Assembly (NCBI GenBank): GCA_947380915.1
Contig: CANCSY010000076.1
Coordinates: 1 to 12,403 of the forward strand
Origin: Beijerinckiaceae bacterium
GTDB lineage: Bacteria; Pseudomonadota; Alphaproteobacteria; Rhizobiales; Beijerinckiaceae
Direction of reading: 5' to 3'
Length of the DNA stretch: 12,403 nucleotides
A program made the translations under genes and the position numbers. Shown piece by piece: positions 1 through 7,596 of this stretch (the first letter of the stretch is position 1; every line of letters begins with the position of its first letter). The notes beneath the pieces are model-generated. The model did no database searches. It was not told where the DNA came from and worked only from the letters and a program-made list of their open reading frames with translations.

Positions 1-807
1 GGCGTCGTGCCGCTGGTGACGGGCGACCCCTATCGCGCCTTCGCGGCTTTTGTCGGCTGGCTGTTTCCCGAGGCCATGCGCCCGGGCTCCTTCTTCGGCG
101 CCAGCGGCGTCTCGCCCATGTCCTTCGTCCATCCCGAGGCGCGGCTCGAGCCCGGCGTGATCGTGGACCCCGGCGCCGTCATCGGCCCGCGCGCGGCGGT
201 GGGGGCGGGCACGGTGATTGGCCCCCATGCGGTGATCGGGCCTGATGTGCGCATCGGCCGCGATTGCGCAGTGGGCGCGGGCGCCACGGTGCAACATGCG
301 CTGATCGGCGACCGGGTGATCGTCCATCCGGGCGTGCGCATCGGGCAGGACGGGTTCGGCTTCGCCATGGGCCCCAAGGGCCATCTCAAGGCGCCGCAGA
401 TCGGCCGCGTCATCATTCAGAACGATGTGGAGATCGGCGCCAACACGACCATCGATCGCGGCGCCAATCGCGACACGGTGATCGGCGAGGGCACGAAGAT
501 CGACAACCTCGTGCAGATCGCCCATAACGTGACCATCGGACGCCATTGCGTGATCGTCTCCCAGGTGGGGATCGCAGGCTCGACGAGCCTTGCGGATTTC
601 GCCGTCCTTGGGGGGCAGGTGGGGCTCGCGGGTCATCTCAAGATCGGCATGGGCGCCCAGATCGCCGCCCAGTCGGGCGTGATGAGCGATGTGCCGGCCG
701 GCCAGAAATATGGCGGCTCGCCCGCCGTTCCCATGCGCGAATGGTTGAAAGCGGTTGTCCAGTTGCAAAAACTTGGCAAAAAGGACCCGGGAACCGGCGC
801 AGGCTGA
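1..807 (+). CDS. lpxD: LpxD, UDP-3-O-acyl-glucosamine N-acyltransferase (5' end cut by window)
   Basis: Adds the second, N-linked hydroxyacyl chain from acyl-ACP to UDP-3-O-acyl-glucosamine, the third step of lipid A synthesis, in the cytoplasm. The reading frame is open from base 1, and about 268 codons are present against a usual 340-355 residues, so most of the N-terminal uridine-binding domain lies outside the window. What remains starts with the end of that domain, then a long left-handed beta-helix built from hexapeptide repeats (I-G-x-x-x-x and V-G-x-G pattern), and a short helical C-terminus rich in Leu, Gln and Lys. The acyltransferase histidine is in the motif QIAHNV, encoded at 523-525, matching His239 of E. 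coli LpxD. It heads the run lpxD-fabZ-lpxA-lpxB, with 55 nt before fabZ. In alphaproteobacteria bamA normally lies just upstream, which is expected but not visible here. Confidence 0.96.
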   Translation, partial: GVVPLVTGDPYRAFAAFVGWLFPEAMRPGSFFGASGVSPMSFVHPEARLEPGVIVDPGAVIGPRAAVGAGTVIGPHAVIGPDVRIGRDCAVGAGATVQHALIGDRVIVHPGVRIGQDGFGFAMGPKGHLKAPQIGRVIIQNDVEIGANTTIDRGANRDTVIGEGTKIDNLVQIAHNVTIGRHCVIVSQVGIAGSTSLADFAVLGGQVGLAGHLKIGMGAQIAAQSGVMSDVPAGQKYGGSPAVPMREWLKAVVQLQKLGKKDPGTGAG

Positions 808-862
808 TACAGACCGCATATCCATTCAGGGCTCCGCCCACCCAGCAATCAGGGACAATACG

Positions 863-1339
863 ATGACAGAGACGGCCACGAAATCACTGGAAACAGTCGA
901 CATTCTCCAACTGATGAAGTCGCTGCCCCACCGTTATCCCTTCCTGCTCGTGGACCGCATCATCAATTGCGTGGGCGACCAGAGCTGCGTGGGCATCAAG
1001 AACGTCACCTTCAACGAGCCCCAGTTCCAGGGCCATTTCCCTGAGATGCCGGTCATGCCCGGCGTGTTGCTGATCGAGGGCATGGCCCAGACGGCGGGGG
1101 CGCTCTGCGTCAATTCGGGCGTCATCAAGAAGCCCAAGCTCGTCTATTTCATGACCATCAACAACGCCAAGTTCCGCAAGCCCGTGGTGCCCGGCGACCG
1201 CGTGGAATATCACATGACCCGCACCAACCAGCGCCGCAACATGTGGTGGTACAAGGGCGTGGCCAAGGTGGACGGGGCGATCGTCTGCGAGGCCGAGGTC
1301 AGCGCCATGCTGGTCGCCGATGAAGCGGCGGACGCCTGA
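863..1339 (+). CDS. fabZ: FabZ, (3R)-hydroxyacyl-ACP dehydratase
   Basis: Removes water from 3-hydroxyacyl-ACP in type II fatty-acid elongation. It competes with LpxA and LpxD for the same hydroxyacyl-ACP pool, which explains its place inside the lipid A cluster. The 158-residue product is a single hot-dog fold. It carries [12 protein letters not shown] near residues 21-32 and the catalytic pair His58 (in GHFP) and Glu72 (in IEGMAQ), 14 residues apart as in characterised FabZ enzymes. The ATG at 863 is chosen because AGGGA at 851-855 sits 7 nt upstream and the length fits the family. The frame stays open upstream to a TTG at 755, but that would overlap lpxD and add unrelated residues. The stop is separated from the lpxA ATG by a single base, so translation is probably coupled. 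Confidence 0.97.
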   Translation: MTETATKSLETVDILQLMKSLPHRYPFLLVDRIINCVGDQSCVGIKNVTFNEPQFQGHFPEMPVMPGVLLIEGMAQTAGALCVNSGVIKKPKLVYFMTINNAKFRKPVVPGDRVEYHMTRTNQRRNMWWYKGVAKVDGAIVCEAEVSAMLVADEAADA

Positions 1340-1340
1340 G

Positions 1341-2168
1341 ATGGTCGATCTTCGCATCACCAAGGTGGGGGTTCACCCGCTGGCCGTCATCGAGGACGGC
1401 GCGAAGCTCGGGGCTGATGTGGCCATCGGCCCCTTCTGCCATGTGGGGCCGGATGTGGTCCTTGGCGATGGCGCGGAGCTGGTCTCCCATGTGGCCCTGC
1501 ATGGGCGCACCACCATCGGGGCGCGCACGCGCATCTTCCCCTTCGCCTCCATCGGCCACCAGCCGCAGGATCTGAAATTCCATGGCGAGGAATCCGTGCT
1601 GGAGATCGGCGCCGATTGCCTGATCCGCGAAGGCGTGACCATGAATCCGGGCACCGAAGGCGGCGGGCTCAAGACCATCGTCGGCAAGGGCTGCACCTTC
1701 CTCGCCAACAGCCATGTGGCCCATGACTGCCATGTGGGCGACCATGTGATCTTCTCGAACAATGTGATGATCGCGGGCCATACCCATGTGGGCGATTATG
1801 TCATCATGGGCGGCGGCTCGGCCCTGCACCAGTTCGTGCGCGTCGGCGCCCACGCCTTCATCGGCGGCCTCGCGGCGGTGGAGAATGACGTGATCCCCTA
1901 TGGCATGGCCATGGGCAACCGCGCCTATCTCGCCGGTCTCAATCTGGTGGGCCTCAAGCGCCGCGGCTTCTCGCGGGAGTCCATCCATGATCTGCGCCGC
2001 GCCTATCGGCTGCTGTTTGCGGCGGAAGGCACGTTGAAGGAGCGGGTCGAGGATGTGGCGGGCGAATTCGCCACCCATCCCCAGGTTCACGAGATCCTCG
2101 ACTTCATCCGCGACGCCACCGACCGCTCGGTGCTGACGCCGCGCGAGGTCAAGGATTCCGCTCCGTGA
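1341..2168 (+). CDS. lpxA: LpxA, UDP-N-acetylglucosamine acyltransferase
   Basis: Catalyses the first step of lipid A synthesis: reversible transfer of a 3-hydroxyacyl chain from ACP to the 3-OH of UDP-GlcNAc, in the cytoplasm as a trimer. The 275-residue product (E. coli enzyme 262) has hexapeptide repeats over roughly residues 1-190 and a helical C-terminal domain. The motif NSHVAHDC holds the catalytic base, His128 here, equivalent to E. coli His125. The QDLKFHGE segment (residues 76-83) is also family-typical. The ATG at 1341 follows the fabZ stop by 1 nt. An in-frame ATG at 1320 would overlap fabZ and add seven charged residues, so it is less likely. The stop overlaps the GTG of lpxB (GTGA). 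The acyl-chain-length ruler residue was not assigned. Confidence 0.97.
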   Translation: MVDLRITKVGVHPLAVIEDGAKLGADVAIGPFCHVGPDVVLGDGAELVSHVALHGRTTIGARTRIFPFASIGHQPQDLKFHGEESVLEIGADCLIREGVTMNPGTEGGGLKTIVGKGCTFLANSHVAHDCHVGDHVIFSNNVMIAGHTHVGDYVIMGGGSALHQFVRVGAHAFIGGLAAVENDVIPYGMAMGNRAYLAGLNLVGLKRRGFSRESIHDLRRAYRLLFAAEGTLKERVEDVAGEFATHPQVHEILDFIRDATDRSVLTPREVKDSAP

Positions 2169-3328
2169 CAGGAGACGCGCCGCGCGACGTCTTTCTGGTC
2201 GCAGGCGAAAAATCCGGCGATGAGCTTGGCTACAAGCTCATGCGCGCCCTGCGTGAGGCTGCGGGCGGCAATGTGCGGCTACGGGGCGTGGGCGGCGAGG
2301 CCATGGAGCGGGAGGGGCTGACGAGCCTCTTTCCCCAATCGGACATCGCCGTTATGGGCTTCCTGCCGGTCATCGCGCGCTTGCCGACCCTGCTGCGGCG
2401 CATAGCCGAGACCGCTGAGGCGGTGATCGCGAACCCGCCTGACGTGTTGGTCATCATCGACAGTCCCGATTTTACCCACAGGGTCGCCAAACGCGTGCGG
2501 GCGCGGCTGCCCCATCTGCCCATCGTCGATTATGTCAGCCCCACCGTCTGGGCCTGGCGGCCGGGCAGGGCGCCCAAGATGCGGGCCTATGTGGACCATC
2601 TGCTGGCGCTGCTGCCCTTCGAGCCAGCCGTTCACGCGCGCCTTGGCGGCCCTCTGACGACCTATGTGGGCCATCCCCTGATCGAACGCTTGAGCGATTT
2701 TCGCCCGAGCGCGCAGGAGGATCTTCTGCGCGCGGCCACCCCCCCGACAGTGCTGCTGCTGCCGGGCTCGCGCCGGTCGGAGATTGCGCGCCTGCTGGAA
2801 TTGTTCGGGCAGACGGCGGCGAGGATTGAAGCGCTGGCCGGGCCGGTGGATTTCGTGCTGCCCGCCGTGACCCATCTGGAGGGCGCCATCCGCGAGGGCT
2901 TGGCGAAATGGGCGAGGCCCCCGCGCTTGGTTCTGGGCGAGGTCGAGAAACTCGCCGCCTTCCGTCGCGCCAGGGCGGCGCTGGCGGCCTCGGGTACGGT
3001 TTCGCTGGAGCTGGCGCTTGCGGGCGTGCCCATGGTGGTGGCCTATCGGGTGGGCAAGATCGAGGAAATGATCGTACGGGCGCTGGCCACCGCGCCCTCG
3101 GTGGTGCTGCCCAATCTCATCCTGGGCGAGAATGTCGTGCCGGAATTCCTGCAGGAGGCGGCCTCGCCGGAGGCGCTGGCGCAGGCCCTTTGCGCGCTGC
3201 TGCCCGATGGCGCCGCGCGCGCGGCGCAGGTCAGCGCGCTCGGCCGGCTCGACGGGCTGATGCGGCTCGAGGGCGGCGATACGCCCAGCGCCCGGGCGGC
3301 GCGGATCGTGCTGGAGGTGGCGCGTTAA
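2165..3328 (+). CDS. lpxB: LpxB, lipid-A-disaccharide synthase
   Basis: Glycosyltransferase family 19 enzyme that joins UDP-2,3-diacyl-glucosamine to lipid X, giving the beta-1,6 tetraacyl disaccharide-1-phosphate at the inner membrane. The product has 387 residues (E. coli 382). Family motifs are in order: GEKSGD (14-19), DSPDF (99-103), YVSPTVWAW (123-131), YVGHPL (167-172), LLPGSRRSEI (198-207) and the donor-binding stretch SGTVSLELALAGVPM (276-290). The start is a GTG whose last two bases begin the lpxA stop codon, with AAGGA at 2151-2155 nine nt upstream, so it is probably translated by coupling. Its substrate lipid X is made by LpxI, LpxH or LpxG, and no such gene is adjacent. The stop codon lies within the same TTAA as that of the convergent guanine deaminase gene. 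Confidence 0.97.
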   Translation: MTGDAPRDVFLVAGEKSGDELGYKLMRALREAAGGNVRLRGVGGEAMEREGLTSLFPQSDIAVMGFLPVIARLPTLLRRIAETAEAVIANPPDVLVIIDSPDFTHRVAKRVRARLPHLPIVDYVSPTVWAWRPGRAPKMRAYVDHLLALLPFEPAVHARLGGPLTTYVGHPLIERLSDFRPSAQEDLLRAATPPTVLLLPGSRRSEIARLLELFGQTAARIEALAGPVDFVLPAVTHLEGAIREGLAKWARPPRLVLGEVEKLAAFRRARAALAASGTVSLELALAGVPMVVAYRVGKIEEMIVRALATAPSVVLPNLILGENVVPEFLQEAASPEALAQALCALLPDGAARAAQVSALGRLDGLMRLEGGDTPSARAARIVLEVAR

Positions 3329-4665
3329 ACCCGCGCCTTCTCGTACCGCAATTCACCCGCCACATAGGTCGCCTGCACGGCGCGGTCGTCGCCCAGCGTC
3401 ATCTGGATGAACAGGGCCTCGTGAATGTTGTTCGCATAGCCCATGCGATAGTCGATCAGCGGGGTCGACTTCATGTCGAGCACCACCAGATCCGCCTCCA
3501 TGCCCGGCGCGATGGAGCCCACCTTGTCCTCGATATACATGGCCTGGGCCGAGCCGCGCGTCGCCAGATAAAAGGCATGGCCCGCGCTGAGCCGGTGCTT
3601 GTGCACCATGGCGGCTTTATAGGCCTCGCCCAGCGTGGTCATGATCGAGAAGGACGTGCCGCCGCCAATGTCGGTGCCAAGCCCCACGCGCAGCGGACGG
3701 TCCGCCCTCTTGGCGCGCGCGATGTTGAAGGCGCCGCTGCCGATGAAGGAATTGGAGGTCGGGCAATGGGCGATGGCCGAGCTTGTCCCGTGCATGCAGC
3801 CCATCTCGTCTTCATCCAGATGGATGCCGTGGCCGAAGATGGCGCGCGGTCCGCACAGGCCCGCGTGGTCATAGACATCGGTGTAGTTCTTGCGCGCGGG
3901 AAAGAGGTCTCGCACCCAGGCGATCTCGTCGAGATTTTCCGACACATGGGTCTGCATGTAGCAGTCTGGATATTCGCGCCAGAGCGCGCCAGCCGCCGCC
4001 AGTTGCTCATCAGTGCTGGTGGGGGCGAAGCGGGGCGTGATGGCGTACATGAGCCGCCCGCGCCCATGCCAGCGATTGATGAGCGCCTTGGAATCGTCAT
4101 AGGCGCTTTGCACCGTGTCGAGCAGAAAGGCGGGGGCGTTGCGGTTCATCAGCACCTTGCCAGCGGCCATGCGCATGCCCAACCGCTCCGCTTCTTCAAA
4201 CAGCGCATCGACCGATTGGGGAAAGACCGTGCCATAGACGCAGCTTGTGGTGATGCCATTGCGCAGGCTCTCGCGCAGGAAGATCTTCGCCACCGCCGAC
4301 GCATGGTCCTTGTCGGCGAATTTGCCCTCGGCGGGGAAGGTGTAGGTCTCCAGCCAGTCCAGCAATTGCGCGCCGAAGGAGGCGATGACCGGCGCCTGGG
4401 GGAAATGCACGTGGGTGTCGAGGAAGCCCGCTGAGATCAGCGCATCCTTTCCGCAGTCGCGGATGGGCAGGTCAGGCGGGAACAGGGGCAGCACGTTCTG
4501 CGCCGGACCGAAATGGGTGATATGCCCCCCGCCCATGGCCACGATGGCGTCGGACTCGTAAACCATCGTCGCCTCCAGCCCCTGCGCGAAGGGGTCGCCC
4601 GTGAAGGTGAGGGCGGGGCCGCGCAGGGCGTGGGTGGGCGTCGTCGGGGCGGGCTGTGCGATCAT
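3325..4665 (-). CDS. guaD: Guanine deaminase
   Basis: Hydrolyses guanine to xanthine and ammonia, feeding purine catabolism or salvage in the cytoplasm. The 446-residue protein (E. coli GuaD 439) belongs to the amidohydrolase superfamily. Visible metal and active-site elements are THVHFPQ (His85, His87), PRFAP (211-215), QTHVSE (His240), GHGIHLDEDE (His279) and GTDIGGG (Asp332), in the order expected for zinc-dependent guanine deaminases. The HFPQ and GTDIGGG signatures separate it from TrzN/SsnA-type relatives. The ATG at 4665 is preferred because AGGA at 4677-4674 lies 8 nt upstream. A further ATG at 4704 would add 13 residues with no clear ribosome binding site. No xanthine dehydrogenase, uricase or purine transporter gene is adjacent, so it stands alone. 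It is divergent from the DUF1489 gene (133-bp gap) and convergent with lpxB. Confidence 0.94.
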   Translation of the reverse strand: MIAQPAPTTPTHALRGPALTFTGDPFAQGLEATMVYESDAIVAMGGGHITHFGPAQNVLPLFPPDLPIRDCGKDALISAGFLDTHVHFPQAPVIASFGAQLLDWLETYTFPAEGKFADKDHASAVAKIFLRESLRNGITTSCVYGTVFPQSVDALFEEAERLGMRMAAGKVLMNRNAPAFLLDTVQSAYDDSKALINRWHGRGRLMYAITPRFAPTSTDEQLAAAGALWREYPDCYMQTHVSENLDEIAWVRDLFPARKNYTDVYDHAGLCGPRAIFGHGIHLDEDEMGCMHGTSSAIAHCPTSNSFIGSGAFNIARAKRADRPLRVGLGTDIGGGTSFSIMTTLGEAYKAAMVHKHRLSAGHAFYLATRGSAQAMYIEDKVGSIAPGMEADLVVLDMKSTPLIDYRMGYANNIHEALFIQMTLGDDRAVQATYVAGELRYEKARV

Positions 4666-4798
4666 GCGTGAGATCCTGTGTCCGCCGACAGTCCCACGGA
4701 CCATGCGTCAAGTTCAAGAAGGGTCAGGAAAAAGCGTCGGCTGTGCATGACGCGTCGCGCCCGCTTGCGCCAGTCCCTGCGCCCGTTACAAGGCTCCC

Positions 4799-5236
4799 AT
4801 GCCAGTGCACCTCATAAAGCTTTGCGTAGGGGCGGATTCGATCCGCGACATGGAGGAGTGGATCGCCGCCACCCTCGCCATGAAGCGCGCCGCCGGGCGT
4901 CCCGTCGAGCAGGTCCACACGACCCGCTCCGCGCCCAAGCGGGCCGAGGAGGTGCTGGACGGCGGCTCGCTCTACTGGGTCATCAAGAGCCAGATCGCCG
5001 CCCGCCAGAAGATTGTAGAACTTCGCTCCGTGACTGACGCCGAGGGAATCGCTCGCTGCCAGATCGTGCTCGAGCCCACGCTGGTGCAGGTCATGCCCCG
5101 CCCGCAGCGGCCCTTTCAGGGCTGGCGCTATCTGGCCGACCACGAGGCGCCCAAGGATCTGAGCGCAGGCGCAGGCGAACTGGCGGAAATGCCGGAGGAG
5201 CTGCGCCGGGAATTGCGTGATCTGGGGCTGCTGTAA
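4799..5236 (+). CDS. DUF1489 family protein, function unknown
   Basis: A 145-residue soluble protein without signal peptide or membrane segment. I recognise the pattern of the DUF1489 family (conserved mainly in alphaproteobacteria): an MPVHLIKLCVG start, LYWVIKS near residues 60-66, a central RQKIVEL strand, and RPFQGWRYL near 102-110, followed by an acidic, helical C-terminus. No catalytic motif is apparent and no function is established for the family to my knowledge. The ATG at 4799 is preceded by AAGG at 4790-4793, 5 nt away. The gene faces away from guaD, and its neighbours give no functional hint. The family call is from recall of the conserved segments, not from an alignment. Confidence 0.85.
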   Translation: MPVHLIKLCVGADSIRDMEEWIAATLAMKRAAGRPVEQVHTTRSAPKRAEEVLDGGSLYWVIKSQIAARQKIVELRSVTDAEGIARCQIVLEPTLVQVMPRPQRPFQGWRYLADHEAPKDLSAGAGELAEMPEELRRELRDLGLL

Positions 5237-5448
5237 GATTTCTTGCGGAAATTCGTTAACCATGTTGACATCCGCTTCGTATTCAAATGAACATGAACCT
5301 GGCGTTTCTGTGGGGCAAGATCCATGGGCATCCGGGTTCCTGCATCTGAAGTGAGTGTCCGCCGGGAGGCGCGATCCGGGGGCCAGCGCGACCTCGATCT
5401 GCCGCCGCTGCGGAGCTCTGTCACTTCCTGCGAACGACGGGGGGCGCT

Positions 5449-5682
5449 ATGATCGGAGCCCTCGTTCTCATTCTGCTGTTCCTTTATCTCTTCACGATCC
5501 GATCAATAAGTCGTCAGAACCTCAGCTATACTAGTCTGTTTTTATACACGTTTTTCTTTATTGTGGCGATTGGCACGTTAAAGGACATGGCCGTGGCCCG
5601 TGCCCGGGCGCAGACAGTGGCTGCAACGCAGGTCGATCCTGGACATTTTCTCAAGGTTGGCCAAAAATCTTCATGGCTTTGA
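5449..5682 (+). CDS. Possible small two-helix membrane protein (unrecognised)
   Basis: A 77-codon frame that I do not recognise. It would encode two hydrophobic helices, about residues 2-17 (Leu/Ile-rich) and 29-45 (Phe-rich), joined by a short polar loop. A basic, Ala-rich tail of about 30 residues follows. The ATG at 5449 follows a G-run (5439-5444) that could serve as ribosome binding site. Base use is unlike the neighbours: 5461-5580 is about 40 % G+C, and codons such as TTA, ACT and AGT, scarce in the flanking genes, appear here. The coherent amphipathic/hydrophobic pattern favours a real small protein. The odd composition, lack of homology that I can recall and position in a 525-bp gap keep the call weak. 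It could instead be a remnant of transferred DNA or an AT-rich regulatory region. Confidence 0.42.
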   Translation: MIGALVLILLFLYLFTIRSISRQNLSYTSLFLYTFFFIVAIGTLKDMAVARARAQTVAATQVDPGHFLKVGQKSSWL

Positions 5683-5761
5683 CCAGAATGCGGTCGCGCC
5701 GCCCCTGTCGTTGCCAACTGCCTCCAGCGAAGGCATGGTGTCGTCAAAGGGGAGTAGGTCC

Positions 5762-6784
5762 ATGAAGCCTTTGAAGTGTCTTGCATCGCTGGGTTGCGCC
5801 ATTCTGGCGCTTGGCGGGCTTGTCGCATTGTCGCCAGCCCGCGCGGCGGATGATTTCTACAAGGACAAGACGATCAATATCGTCGTCGGCTTCACGCCGG
5901 GCGGGGGCTACGACGCCTATGCGCGCCAACTCGCCCGGTTCCTGTCCGACTATGTCCCCGGCAAGCCCAATGTCATCATCCAGAACATGCCGGGCGCTGG
6001 CTCCCTGACGGCGGTGCGGGCGCTTGACGTCACCCAGCCCAAGGACGGCACGGTCATGGCGATCTTCAATCCCGGCCTCATCGTCCAGTCGCTGGTCCAG
6101 CCGGAAAAGACGCCGGTGGATTTCCGGAAATATCTTTTCGTGGGCACCGTCACCCCGGATTTCCGGGTCTGCTACGGCTATGGTCCCAAAGGCGTGAAGT
6201 CATGGGACGACATGATGTCGCGCAAGGAGTTCATCCTTGGCTCCACGGCCAAGGGCTCCGGCAACTATGTCAACGGCGCCAGCTTGCGTGAGGTCTTCAA
6301 CGCCCCTGTGAAGCAGATTCTGGGCTTTCCCGGCAGCAACGAGCAGCGTCTGGCCATCGAGCGGGGCGAGCTGGACGGGGATTGCGGCTCGTTCAACAGC
6401 ATACCCCCATCCTGGTTGACCGAGGGCAAGGTCCATCCTTTCGTGCGCTTCACCCGCGAGAAGGAGTCCTACATGCCTGATAGCGCTCGCTTCATCGAGG
6501 ATTTCGCCACCACCGACGAGCAGCGTCAGATCCTCGCGGTGATCAATGCGGGCGATGAGGTGGGCCGTCCCTTCATCGTGTCGCGGGATATTCCGGCCGA
6601 GCGCCTCGCCATCTTGCGCAAGGCCTTCGATTCCGTGATGAAGGATCCCACCTTCAAGGCGGATATGGCGAAGCAGACCCTGCCTGTCTATCCCATCAAC
6701 GGGCCGGATTCGGATCAGATGGTGGCCCGCATGCTGAATACGCCGCGCGCCATCGCCGACAAGGTCCGCATCATCTTCGAATAG
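5762..6784 (+). CDS. TctC/Bug-family periplasmic solute-binding protein (orphan)
   Basis: A 340-residue exported binding protein of the tripartite tricarboxylate transporter receptor family (COG3181). Residues 1-28 form a signal peptide: a Lys-containing start, a Leu/Ala core and an ARA cleavage site before ADDFY. The mature part shows the VGFTPGGGYD loop (42-51) and QNMPGAGSL (about 74-82), which form the ligand pocket of Bug proteins, and the usual length. These proteins capture small carboxylates or other solutes for TctA/TctB membrane subunits. No tctA or tctB lies nearby, as is common for orphan family members, and the ligand cannot be read from sequence. The ATG at 5762 is chosen for GGAG at 5751-5754, 7 nt upstream, and because the signal peptide begins there. 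The frame is open further upstream, to 5600, without coding character. Confidence 0.91.
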   Translation: MKPLKCLASLGCAILALGGLVALSPARAADDFYKDKTINIVVGFTPGGGYDAYARQLARFLSDYVPGKPNVIIQNMPGAGSLTAVRALDVTQPKDGTVMAIFNPGLIVQSLVQPEKTPVDFRKYLFVGTVTPDFRVCYGYGPKGVKSWDDMMSRKEFILGSTAKGSGNYVNGASLREVFNAPVKQILGFPGSNEQRLAIERGELDGDCGSFNSIPPSWLTEGKVHPFVRFTREKESYMPDSARFIEDFATTDEQRQILAVINAGDEVGRPFIVSRDIPAERLAILRKAFDSVMKDPTFKADMAKQTLPVYPINGPDSDQMVARMLNTPRAIADKVRIIFE

Positions 6785-6864
6785 GCCCCTGTGCGCGCAC
6801 CGGCTTGCCGTTTGGCGCGGGGGATACGATGTAAGGTCTGGTCCCCCATGGAGCCGCGATTCCC

Positions 6865-7596
6865 TTGAGCAGCGACGGGAAGCATAACGCCGTGTCCCGG
6901 CCCGCTGCGGGTTCGGGTGAAGTCGAGGCCTTCTTGCGCAAGGCCGCAACGGTTCCCTCCGTGGCGGCGGGCAAGCGCGGGCGGCTTGTCTTCGCGCTGG
7001 ACGCAACCATGAGCCGCCAGCCTACCTGGGATCTCGCCCAGTCGCTTCAGGGCAGGATGTTCGAGGCGGCGGGGGCGCTTGGCGGGCTGGATGTCCAGCT
7101 CGTGTTTTTTCGCGGCATGGCCGAATGTCGCGCGTCCGCTTTCATCGCCAATGGGGCTGGGCTGGCGACGCTCATGGGCAAGATTTCCGTGCGCGGCGGC
7201 CAGACCCAGATTGGCAAGGTGCTGGAGCATGTGCGCGACGAGACCCGCCGCGCCTCCATCGGCGCCCTGATCTATGTGGGCGACGCCATGGAGGAGAATG
7301 TGGACGCGCTCTGCATCCTGGCGGGCGAGCTTGGCCTGCTCGGCGTGAAGGCCTTCATGTTCCACGAAGGGGCGGATCCCGTCGCCGCCACCGCATTCCG
7401 CGAGATTGCGCGCCTCACGGGCGGCGCCTATGCCGCTTTCGACCAGTCGGCCCCCCAGCGCCTCGCCAGCCTTCTGGCGGCGGCTGCGGCCTATGCTGCG
7501 GGCGGTGCGCGGGCTCTCGAGGCTCTGGCGCAGGAGCCCAGAGGGGAGGCCGCGCGCTTGTTGTTGACGCAGATGCGTGAGGGGAGGTCGCCTTGA
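6865..7596 (+). CDS. VWA-domain protein with intact MIDAS, partner of the J protein
   Basis: A 243-residue soluble protein without signal peptide or membrane helix. Residues 38-210 read as a von Willebrand factor A domain: the first strand RLVFALD leads into the metal site D46-x-T48-x-S50, with a further Thr114 in GGQTQIG and Asp140 in YVGDAME. Thus all the MIDAS positions are present and a divalent cation is probably bound. The C-terminal 40 residues are Ala-rich and helical. The function is unknown; VWA domains usually mediate metal-dependent protein-protein contacts. The start is uncertain: TTG 6865 has GGAG 11 nt upstream, and GTG 6892 (residue 10) has GGGAAG 9 nt upstream. The stop overlaps the TTG start of the next gene (TTGA), so the two products are probably made together and may act together. 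Confidence 0.86.
   Translation: MSSDGKHNAVSRPAAGSGEVEAFLRKAATVPSVAAGKRGRLVFALDATMSRQPTWDLAQSLQGRMFEAAGALGGLDVQLVFFRGMAECRASAFIANGAGLATLMGKISVRGGQTQIGKVLEHVRDETRRASIGALIYVGDAMEENVDALCILAGELGLLGVKAFMFHEGADPVAATAFREIARLTGGAYAAFDQSAPQRLASLLAAAAAYAAGGARALEALAQEPRGEAARLLLTQMREGRSP

Noticed and set aside
755..862. Longer fabZ starting at TTG 755
   Set aside because: It would overlap lpxD by about 50 nt and add residues unlike FabZ. ATG 863 has a good ribosome binding site.
1299..2090. A 263-codon minus-strand open frame antisense to lpxA
   Set aside because: Composition (His, Ala, Gly, Asp) is that of the complement of hexapeptide-repeat codons, and lpxA is certain on the other strand.
2908..4434. 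A 508-codon plus-strand open frame overlapping the end of lpxB and the antisense of guaD
   Set aside because: It is Gly/Ala/Arg-rich with no family motif and overlaps two clearly recognised genes. It is an artefact of high G+C codon bias.
4666..4704. Longer guaD starting at ATG 4704
   Set aside because: No ribosome binding site is evident, while AGGA 8 nt before ATG 4665 supports the shorter form.
5287..5349. A 20-codon leader-like frame beginning ATG AAC ATG AAC
   Set aside because: No ribosome binding site and no regulatory codon run, so it is too short to support.
5762..5800. Lipoprotein signal (Cys12) in the TctC-like protein
   Set aside because: The residues before Cys12 (Ser-Leu-Gly) do not fit a lipobox, and the hydrophobic core lies after the Cys. 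An ordinary signal peptide ending in ARA fits better.
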